Part shown: one piece after another, positions 22,419 through 29,550 of the stretch
Numbering within the stretch: the first letter of the stretch is position 1
How the letters are laid out: the number at the start of each line of letters is the position of its first letter
Source of the DNA: Capsulimonas corticalis
Lineage (GTDB): Bacteria > Armatimonadota > Armatimonadia > Armatimonadales > Capsulimonadaceae
Direction of reading: 5' to 3'
DNA: 64,000 bases
Assembly (NCBI RefSeq): GCF_003574315.2
Contig: NZ_AP025739.1
Location: 2,604,001-2,668,000, forward strand
Translations under genes and position numbers: made by a program
Notes under the pieces: generated by a model
What the model was told of the DNA's origin: nothing
Databases searched by the model: none
The model's input: only the letters and a program-made list of their open reading frames with translations

Positions 22419-25050
22419 CGCCGCGTTCAGACCCCTTCGGTTTGTCGGTCGCGTGGAGATCCAGGTCGTCGTTCCACCAGGTATTGGCGACGATGAAAGC
22501 GATGTCGTACTGCGAATCGCCGTTCGCCCTCACCAAACGCGCGCCGAGCGCGGCCGCAAAGTCGCGGTCGTACTCGGCGAAGAGCGACCGAATCGTGGCG
22601 GGCGCGCTGTGGGGATAGACGGGGAAGCCGACCAGCTTGCCGTCTTCGTCATATCCCACGACTTGCCGCCCGACAACTGTCTCTTTCGTGTCGCGTGCGT
22701 AAAGCACCTGCTTGTTAATATCGAGCACGGTCGCGGCGGCTGAGTAAGCGCAGATTCCCCCAAGTCCCAGACAGCTTCCCACATAGGTCCCCAGCTTCAA
22801 TGCTTCGATTGGGTCCCGCTCCAGCGTGATGGTGACTTCGCCCCACGGCGCGATCGTTTGCTGACAGGGAATGCCGGAAAACCACAGATCCAGGTCTAGC
22901 TCGGGATGTTTCTTGAGCCATTGGATGGTCAGCGGGTGCTTCATCAGATAATCCGAGCGGCCCGCCCAATGTGCGGTCAGCAATTTTCTGAGAGGCTTGC
23001 GGTTCTCGTCCGCAACCATCTGCATTTGCAGCGTGTGCCGGATATCGTCGTCGAGCTCTAACTCATCGATGGGCAGGCCGCGCGACAAACGATCGTAAAT
23101 TCGGTCCTCCATCATTTCCAGGCAGGCGCGCAGCCATTGACGGCGCATCTGCGCGTGATAGTGCGCCAGGCGAGGGGCGTTCAATACGCGCTCGCCGTCG
23201 TAATGCGACCGCAGCTCTTTCGGGATGGCTTTGGCGAGCGCTGGACGATCCATGGCGGCAATCCATCCGTAGGCTTCGGCGTCACTGAGTTCTCCGATGT
23301 CATGGCTCATCCATGGTTCACGCGCGAACGCTTTCGCCATTTCCAGGCGCTCCTCGCTGGACAGGCAGCCGAGCGTTTTGCCCGTTCGGAACAGACGGGC
23401 GGGAGCCGCGAGGAAGCAAGCCAAGGTGAACGCCGGCATGATCTTTGCGAGCGCCCAGTTTCCTCCAGACACATGGTTCGCCGCATTGCTGGTTCGGCAG
23501 CTTTTCTCCATCTGATGGAAGGAAGAATCCGGCGCTCCAATCAGCGATTCGCGCTGGCTTATGTCGAAATAAGCAATGAAATCCATCCAGAGGTATGAGG
23601 TTTCCAGCGACGGATGAAACGTCGGACGGCAAATGCGCTCCAGCAGCGCGCATGCGTCCGGAATGGAGCGCGCTCCCCAATCCTTGCATTCCGTGCGCCA
23701 AACAAACTCTCGAAGGCTTTCCAGAAACTTCGACTGGTATTCGGACGGAATGCGCTTCAAAATCTCTTCGGTTTTGTCCGCGTGCGCGTGCGCCGATCGC
23801 CATTTTGTCTTCGCCTCGGAAGGAGACTCAAGGCGGGCGGGGCATGAGTAAAAATAGAGCAGCGACAGGGCGATGTCGCTGCGCCATTGAGACCAATCAC
23901 GGCTTTCGATCAGCGCGGTCAAGCCGTCCAGTTTGCCGCACGCCGTCCAGAAATTCATACTCTTCCACCGGGCGTCAGAATCTCCCTCGCACTCTATTCT
24001 TTCAAGAATGGGTTCCAGCGTTTCGGTCGGGAACTCACCGCTTTGGTCGATCTCATGAAAGCTTCTGCTCATTTGGCAGCGGTCATTCAATCGAAATCCT
24101 TCCCGCAGATACCGACTGTCCACGCCGTGCGCGAGACCCCGCAGCAGGCAGTAGGTTCGGTAAGCCGACTCGGGACTGTTCGCGATTTCCGTCGCGATCT
24201 CTCCCAGTTCTGGAGTGAGATCGGGATCGATTTGATAGGCTTTTGTAAGCAGCAGCATACCCATGAAGCCTGCTTGCTGACGTGGCGAAAAATTCATGGT
24301 AATTTCGAGCCAATGAGGCGTATAATCGGATAAAGCATACAACTGCGTGACGCAGGCGAGCAGCGACTCATCGCGCTCCAGTCCAAAGCGATGGAACAAG
24401 GCGTGCGCCTCGGCGACGGTCGCGGCTGTTTTTTTCCGCAGCGCCGGATACAGATTCGCAATGAAGACCGGCGACAGATCCGGTATCAAAGTATCATGAA
24501 ACGCGGAGCCGTCGCGGCCCGTATAGAAATTATCAGGCGCCGAAAGAGAGGCGATCAGATCCTGGGCGGCAAATTGGTCGCAAAGGAACGGTCGCAAGTC
24601 TGTTACTTGAGGAGATTTGTCCTTCGGCGGCTTCTCCGTCGTTCCGCGATACGCGCGCGGATGGGCGGCGGTCGGCTTGATCGGTTCTCGAGCGGACAAT
24701 TCGGCGAACGCGTAGGGACGAGGAGCCGGTTCAAACGTCGCGGGTACGGAATTGGACAAAACAGTTCGGAGGGAAGACAAGATCTCGGAGTTTGGAGCCC
24801 GGACCGCGGACAGGGCCTCCCACGCCGCGCGCAGCAATTTGGATTTCGGGTCGCCGGACAAGGGATCCATCGGCGTTCTCTCCAGCGTCACGAAGGGATC
24901 AAGATCGGCGAGCGCCGTATCACGAACACAATCGTGTGGCGCAAACGAGCCAATTGTACGGCAACTTAGTTTTTCTAGGTTTGTGATTGTTCTCACATAA
25001 CCGATGTTGGTCAATTGTGAGTCCATGGTTTTGTGCGTGAATTCTTTCAT
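22402..25050 (-). CDS. Large hypothetical protein with conserved-looking C-terminal domain
   Basis: An 882-residue protein that I do not recognise. There is no signal peptide or membrane segment. Residues about 200-720 are helix-rich with many Trp and Cys, like a helical-repeat scaffold. The last 200 residues form a compact alpha/beta region with 'WGEVTITLERDPIEALKLG', 'YVGSCLGLGGICAYSAAATVLD' (residues split here for length) and 'VVGRQVVGYDEDGKLVGFPVYP'. ATG 25050 is used because the open frame further upstream overlaps the divergent RsbW-like gene; ATG 25026 is possible. Base use seems less GC-rich than in neighbouring genes. It interrupts the otherwise rightward signalling block. Confidence 0.6.
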   Translation of the reverse strand: MKEFTHKTMDSQLTNIGYVRTITNLEKLSCRTIGSFAPHDCVRDTALADLDPFVTLERTPMDPLSGDPKSKLLRAAWEALSAVRAPNSEILSSLRTVLSNSVPATFEPAPRPYAFAELSAREPIKPTAAHPRAYRGTTEKPPKDKSPQVTDLRPFLCDQFAAQDLIASLSAPDNFYTGRDGSAFHDTLIPDLSPVFIANLYPALRKKTAATVAEAHALFHRFGLERDESLLACVTQLYALSDYTPHWLEITMNFSPRQQAGFMGMLLLTKAYQIDPDLTPELGEIATEIANSPESAYRTYCLLRGLAHGVDSRYLREGFRLNDRCQMSRSFHEIDQSGEFPTETLEPILERIECEGDSDARWKSMNFWTACGKLDGLTALIESRDWSQWRSDIALSLLYFYSCPARLESPSEAKTKWRSAHAHADKTEEILKRIPSEYQSKFLESLREFVWRTECKDWGARSIPDACALLERICRPTFHPSLETSYLWMDFIAYFDISQRESLIGAPDSSFHQMEKSCRTSNAANHVSGGNWALAKIMPAFTLACFLAAPARLFRTGKTLGCLSSEERLEMAKAFAREPWMSHDIGELSDAEAYGWIAAMDRPALAKAIPKELRSHYDGERVLNAPRLAHYHAQMRRQWLRACLEMMEDRIYDRLSRGLPIDELELDDDIRHTLQMQMVADENRKPLRKLLTAHWAGRSDYLMKHPLTIQWLKKHPELDLDLWFSGIPCQQTIAPWGEVTITLERDPIEALKLGTYVGSCLGLGGICAYSAAATVLDINKQVLYARDTKETVVGRQVVGYDEDGKLVGFPVYPHSAPATIRSLFAEYDRDFAAALGARLVRANGDSQYDIAFIVANTWWNDDLDLHATDKPKGSERGVIPSP

Positions 25051-25165
25051 GTTTATTTTGGCGTCCGACTGCTTTCGGATTCCAGAAATCCAGTATGCTT
25101 GCCGATAATGGAGGTGAGCCCGCGAGAGCGAGGCCCGCAATTTTTGGGAAGAAGCACGATTTGCA

Positions 25166-26128
25166 ATGAGCGTCAATTTAAATCTGGAGTTCTCCGGCAA
25201 ACAGGATCATTTGGCGCAGCTGACCGACCGCATTGAAGCGGAGGCCGGTCGAATGACGACGAAAGTTCGGCTCTTCGCGGCCGAGAAACCTCTGGGCTGG
25301 GCCTGGAGCGCCGGCGTTTTTTGCGTCTCCGCCGCCCTGGTGCGCGTATTGCACCATGCACTGCCGGGGAGCGATCCGCAGGTGCTCCTGATGCTGGCTC
25401 CGGTGCTGGAGACGGGCGTGCGCCACGGCCGTTTCGCGGCCATGGGCGCCTGGCTTGCGTCAGCCGCCGTTTCTCTGGCCGCGCTTATGCCGCATGCGTC
25501 CGGCGCCCTGCAAATCCCCGATTCCAATAACGCTCTGTCGTTCGCCCTGCTGATCGCCGCCGGCCCGGTGCTGGCGTCGGTGGCGGGCCACTGGCGAGAG
25601 TCCCGCCGCGAGCTGGAGATCAGCGAACAGCGCCGTTTGTCCTTCAGCCAGGAAGTGCTGCTGGCCGTGACCTCCGGGCGTCTTCGCCTGAGCGACTCCG
25701 ATGAGCTGCGCGCCACCGTCGCCGGCCCGGCCGCCGTTCAGTATCCGCTGCGGACTTTGGAAGACGTCGCGCTCGTGCGAAGCCGCGTTCGCGTCGCCCT
25801 GGAAGCGCGCAATGCGACCTGCGAACGCATCGATGACTTGATGATGTGCGTCACGGAAGCCGCCACCAACGCCCTCAAGCACGCCGGCGGCGGCGCGCTT
25901 TCCATTTGGATCTCCGAAAACAAAATCTCCGCCTTGATCGCCGACCGCGGCGAAGGCATTTCGCCCACCAACCTCGCCCGCGCCACCCTCGAAGCCGGCT
26001 TCTCCACCCAGGGCACCCTCGGGATGGGCTTCACCCTGATGCTCGCCATGTGCGACACCTTGATGCTCGCCACCTCCCCCAAAGGCACCGAAATCCTCAT
26101 CGAGATCGCGCGGCCGGCGGCGGGGTAG
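25166..26128 (+). CDS. Membrane-anchored RsbW-like serine kinase / HATPase
   Basis: A 320-residue protein. About four hydrophobic segments lie between residues 42 and 150 (a DUF4118-like membrane region). The C-terminal 130 residues are a GHKL ATPase of the RsbW/SpoIIAB anti-sigma-factor type: N-box 'VTEAATNALKHAGG', G1 'ADRGEGI' and G2 'GTLGMGFTLML'. There is no histidine-phosphotransfer H-box, which favours a serine kinase over a sensor histidine kinase. It could be the switch kinase opposed by the PAS-PP2C phosphatase at 17632, but no STAS antagonist gene is present here. It is transcribed divergently from the large unknown gene. Confidence 0.75.
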   Translation: MSVNLNLEFSGKQDHLAQLTDRIEAEAGRMTTKVRLFAAEKPLGWAWSAGVFCVSAALVRVLHHALPGSDPQVLLMLAPVLETGVRHGRFAAMGAWLASAAVSLAALMPHASGALQIPDSNNALSFALLIAAGPVLASVAGHWRESRRELEISEQRRLSFSQEVLLAVTSGRLRLSDSDELRATVAGPAAVQYPLRTLEDVALVRSRVRVALEARNATCERIDDLMMCVTEAATNALKHAGGGALSIWISENKISALIADRGEGISPTNLARATLEAGFSTQGTLGMGFTLMLAMCDTLMLATSPKGTEILIEIARPAAG

Positions 26129-26157
26129 GTGTCCATGCCAGCTTACAGTCCAGTGAG

Positions 26158-26658
26158 CTACGAGGATTCCACATCGCCATCTCGGCTGAGCCAATACTCT
26201 TCGCACCACTTGAGGACAAAAGTTCCTTCTTCTTTCCACCTGAGAATCTCTTCATCGGCGTCTTTACGTTCTTCCTCATCGTAATCGTCCGGATTATCCA
26301 AAACTTCCTGGAAGTGGTCTGGTAAGTCTTGAATGCCGATCCACTGATCTTCCAGAAAGAATTTCTTTACTGAGATTGTCGCCGGAGCAAAGCCAATCTC
26401 CCTCTGCCACTGGATTAATTCTGGCGGCAATATGTCGTATATGAGCGCGGCTGATCCAAGAGAAAGGACTTGCGGATCATGGATTGGCGCTTTGACTATG
26501 AGATTAAGGTAATTCCCTACCGCATCAAATTCCACCATTATCAGTTCGGGCATTTGGATGCCCATCAAAACTTGATGACCACTCGACAATCTGCCTGTGT
26601 AAAAGTAGTGTGTATTGTTCTGAATGGTATAGGAACGCTCGCCCGGATTTGTTGGCAT
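26158..26658 (-). CDS. Hypothetical acidic protein
   Basis: A 166-residue soluble protein that I do not recognise. It is beta-rich in its first half ('SYTIQNNTHYFYTGRL', 'IQMPELIMVEFDAVGNYL') and strongly acidic in its last third, ending 'WCEEYWLSRDGDVESS'. ATG 26658 is used; in-frame TTG/GTG codons upstream lie inside the terminator hairpin at 26693-26733. Aromatic, acidic small proteins of this style include immunity proteins, but no toxin partner is visible. It is convergent with the RsbW-like gene. Confidence 0.55.
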   Translation of the reverse strand: MPTNPGERSYTIQNNTHYFYTGRLSSGHQVLMGIQMPELIMVEFDAVGNYLNLIVKAPIHDPQVLSLGSAALIYDILPPELIQWQREIGFAPATISVKKFFLEDQWIGIQDLPDHFQEVLDNPDDYDEEERKDADEEILRWKEEGTFVLKWCEEYWLSRDGDVESS

Positions 26659-26692
26659 GGTAATGAGTTTATCGCCTCGAACCACAAAAAAC

Positions 26693-26733
26693 AAAAAGAG
26701 CCGGGAGACGCAATGCGCTCCCGGCTCTTTTTT
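26693..26733 (-). terminator. Rho-independent terminator after the transhydrogenase gene
   Basis: Perfect 15-bp inverted repeat (26693-26707 and 26718-26732) with a GC-rich core and a T/A tract on both sides, so it can work in either direction. It lies 11 bp beyond the stop of the leftward transhydrogenase gene, and just before the hypothetical gene at 26158-26658. Confidence 0.85.
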
Positions 26734-26743
26734 CTTGGCGCGC

Positions 26744-28183
26744 TTACGCGCCGACGATCTTCAACTTCGGCGTCTCCAGCGACGTTGGTGAAGACTGCAG
26801 TAACCGGAGCTTGTTGCTTCCGTTCAGCGCGGCCACCTTGTAGCACTCGGCCAGAGTCGGGTAGTTGAATACGTTGTTGATGAAGTAGTCCACGGTGCCC
26901 TTGAGCGCCATGACGGCCTGGCCGATGTGGATCAGCTCGGTCGCGCCGGTGCCGATGGCGTGGACGCCAAGGATTTGCCGGGTCTGCTCGTGGATCAGCA
27001 GCTTGAGCATGCCGCCTTCGTCGCCGAGCAGCTGGCCGCGGGCGATCTCGCGGTACTGCGCGACGCCGGCTTCGTAGGGGATGCCTTCGTCGGTCAGGGC
27101 CGCTTCGGTCTTACCGACCATCGAGATCTCCGGAATGGAGTAAATACCCACCGGGAACAGCTCGGGGATGGAGCACGTCGGCTCGCCGTAAGCGTGGCAG
27201 CTGGCGAGACGGCCTTGCTCCATGCTGGTGCTGGCCAGGGCCGGGAAGCCGATCACGTCGCCGACGGCGTAGATGTGCGGGATCTCCGTCTGATAGTGCT
27301 CGTTGACTTTGAGGCGTCCGCGCGAGTCGGGGGTGAGGCCGACTTTGTCCAGGTCCATCTTGGCGGTTGCGCCCTGCCGGCCGATACAGTACAGGAGCGA
27401 GTCGGCGCGGATATGCTTGCCGCTCTGCATCGTCGCCTGAACGAGACCGTCGGGAAGGACGCGAATGTCGTCCACACGCTCGTTGAGGCGAAGGGTGACG
27501 CCCATGGCGCGCATGCGGTACTGAAGGGCTTCGATGATCTCGGAATCAGCGAACTCCAGCAGCATCGGGCGCGCTTCCACCAGGACGACGCGAATGCCGA
27601 GCGCGGCCATCATACACGCGTACTCGGTGCCGATGACGCCGCCGCCGACGATGATGATGCTCTTGGGAAGCGCGGGCAGGCGCAGGAAGCTGTCGCTGTC
27701 CAGAACGCGCTCGTTATCGAAGGTGATCGTGCTGGGGCGCGCCGGCGTGGTGCCGCTGGCGATGACAATATGGTCCGCCTCGATCGTCTCGCAGGCGCTG
27801 GGCCGGACGACATCGATTGTGTGCTGATCCTTGAAATGCGCCTCGCCCCAGATCATCTCGACGCCGTTGCGCTGCATGTGCTCGCGAATGACATCGATCT
27901 CGGTCCGAATCACTTGATGACATCGGAAGATCAAGTCGTCCAGTGTAATGTCGCTCTTATTGACTGGATTGTGATTGTTGAGAGTGCTTTGATGGATTCC
28001 GGTGAGCTGCAAAACAGACTCGCGCAGCGCCTTGCTGGGAATCGTGCCCGTATGGATGCAGGCGCCGCCGATGATGTTGTTTTTCTCGATGAGGATAACG
28101 CTCTTGCCGAGCTTCGCAGCCTGGATCGCCGCCTTCTGGCCGGCCGGGCCGCTGCCGATCACCACCATGTTGACATGCTTCAT
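26744..28183 (-). CDS. sthA: Soluble pyridine nucleotide transhydrogenase
   Basis: A 479-residue FAD flavoprotein of the pyridine nucleotide-disulfide oxidoreductase family that transfers hydride between NADPH and NAD+ in the cytoplasm. The FAD motif 'VIGSGPAGQKAAIQAAKLG' is near the N-terminus. The active-site region 'GGACIHTGTIPSKALRE' has Thr where dithiol enzymes have the second Cys, which is characteristic of SthA. The NAD(P)-binding 'IIVGGGVIGTEYACM' and 'YAVGDVIGFPALAS' follow. ATG 28183 has AAGGAA upstream. A strong terminator follows the gene. Length agrees with the family. Confidence 0.92.
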   Translation of the reverse strand: MKHVNMVVIGSGPAGQKAAIQAAKLGKSVILIEKNNIIGGACIHTGTIPSKALRESVLQLTGIHQSTLNNHNPVNKSDITLDDLIFRCHQVIRTEIDVIREHMQRNGVEMIWGEAHFKDQHTIDVVRPSACETIEADHIVIASGTTPARPSTITFDNERVLDSDSFLRLPALPKSIIIVGGGVIGTEYACMMAALGIRVVLVEARPMLLEFADSEIIEALQYRMRAMGVTLRLNERVDDIRVLPDGLVQATMQSGKHIRADSLLYCIGRQGATAKMDLDKVGLTPDSRGRLKVNEHYQTEIPHIYAVGDVIGFPALASTSMEQGRLASCHAYGEPTCSIPELFPVGIYSIPEISMVGKTEAALTDEGIPYEAGVAQYREIARGQLLGDEGGMLKLLIHEQTRQILGVHAIGTGATELIHIGQAVMALKGTVDYFINNVFNYPTLAECYKVAALNGSNKLRLLQSSPTSLETPKLKIVGA

Positions 28184-28380
28184 AGACAAAATTCCTTGTG
28201 CTGACGCCTGAGGCGCGCGGATGGGCGCCCCGTATCTTTGGCTGTTTTTATTTTCGGCGCGTCACGGCCAAAAAGAGAGGTCGGAATCCATAAGTGCGCC
28301 GGGGCAGTCAAACATCCGGCGGCCACAGTGGGCCTCAGCCGTCATCGGCTACAATCAGTTTACCTTTCCGCTGGGGGAAA

Positions 28381-29358
28381 TCAATATCCTTCTTCTTTGT
28401 CCACGACATTTATCAGCGCCTCTCCCGCGAGATACCGCCGCAGGTTTTCCAGAAAGATCCTGTCCGCGCGCTCGTCGTATTCGGGATGCGCGCCGCTGTA
28501 GTGGGGCGTGATGAAGACGTTGGGAGTGGTCCAGAGCGGATGTCCCTCGGGCAGGGGTTCGGGATCGGTGACATCCAGCAGCGCCGCGCCCAGTTTTCCG
28601 CTGTTCAGGGCGGCGAGCATCGCGTCGGTCTCGATGGTCGCTCCCCGGCCGGTATTGATGAGAATGGCGCCGTGTTTCATTGTCTCGAACTCTTCGGGGC
28701 CGAGAAAGCCGCGTGTTTTTTCCGTCTGGGGCAGGGTGTTCATGATGACGTCGCACGCGGCGAGAAATTCGTGCTTCTGATCTATCGTGTACATGTGATC
28801 GACATACTCGTGGGGCTCGCCGCTGCGCCGCAGGCCGGCGACGCGCATGCCGAACGCCTTCCCGACTTTGGCGCTCTGCCCGCCGATCGCGCCGACGCCC
28901 AGCACGCCCAGCGTTTTGCCCGCCAGCAGAGTGACTCGATCGCCAAGCCCGTCGCCGCTCCATACCCCGGTCTTCTGGCGATCCCACGCCGCGCCCAGCC
29001 GCCGTGTGATCGTCAGGAGCATGCCGAACATATGCTCCGTGATCGGTTCGGCGTGGATGCCTTTGGCGTTGGTGAGGATGAGGTCCCGCGCCCGGATTTC
29101 GGGAGTGATCAAGCCGTTGACGCCGGCCGACGCGAGCTGCAGCCAGCGTAGATTTTTCGCCTGCGCGATCTGGTCCCGGCTCAGCCATCCATAGGCGGCG
29201 TCGATGGCGGGCAGCAGATTCGGGGCTTCCTCGATCTGCCGCGCCGAGACGATTTTGAGAGCAGGGGATAGACTCTGCGCCCGCGAAATCAGATTTGTAT
29301 CCTTGCTTCCGATCAAAAGTGTACTTATTTCGCTCATTGCTGTCGAGTTGCTCCTCAT
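28381..29358 (-). CDS. D-2-hydroxyacid dehydrogenase
   Basis: A 325-residue NAD(P)-dependent oxidoreductase of the D-isomer-specific 2-hydroxyacid dehydrogenase family. The Rossmann motif is 'LGVLGVGAIGGQSAKVGKAFG'. Catalytic residues are the Arg in 'LINTGRGATIE', the acidic residue in 'DVTDPEPLPEGHPLW' and the His in 'ITPHYSGAHPEY'. The substrate (glyoxylate, hydroxypyruvate or another 2-oxo acid) cannot be decided. ATG 29358 has AGGA close by; ATG 29337 is an alternative. It is leftward and about 200 bp ahead of the transhydrogenase gene, so redox coupling is possible but speculative. Confidence 0.87.
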   Translation of the reverse strand: MRSNSTAMSEISTLLIGSKDTNLISRAQSLSPALKIVSARQIEEAPNLLPAIDAAYGWLSRDQIAQAKNLRWLQLASAGVNGLITPEIRARDLILTNAKGIHAEPITEHMFGMLLTITRRLGAAWDRQKTGVWSGDGLGDRVTLLAGKTLGVLGVGAIGGQSAKVGKAFGMRVAGLRRSGEPHEYVDHMYTIDQKHEFLAACDVIMNTLPQTEKTRGFLGPEEFETMKHGAILINTGRGATIETDAMLAALNSGKLGAALLDVTDPEPLPEGHPLWTTPNVFITPHYSGAHPEYDERADRIFLENLRRYLAGEALINVVDKEEGY

Positions 29359-29432
29359 GACGTCCTGCCGTGACCGGCCGCAATCATTATCCCTAATCTT
29401 TGCTTGTTGAAACCATTTCCCGGTAAATTCCC

Positions 29433-29461
29433 TTGACAGATCCCCCTGTGTTTCATATAAT
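29433..29461 (+). promoter_or_regulatory. Sigma-70-type promoter for the sedolisin gene
   Basis: Perfect TTGACA (29433-29438) and TATAAT (29456-29461) separated by 17 nt. Transcription would begin near 29469, leaving a leader of about 80 nt that ends in AAGGAG before ATG 29551. Confidence 0.8.
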
Positions 29462-29550
29462 ATAAAAAAGAGTAGGGTTCGTCACCGCCCGGCGACCCGC
29501 CGCTCCGCTTCCCGCCCATTTTCCTGCTTGACTAAGGAGTCGTTTTCAAC

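Noticed and set aside
26927-28204. Plus-strand open frame opposite the transhydrogenase gene
   Set aside because: Shadow; the sthA product matches its family along the full length.
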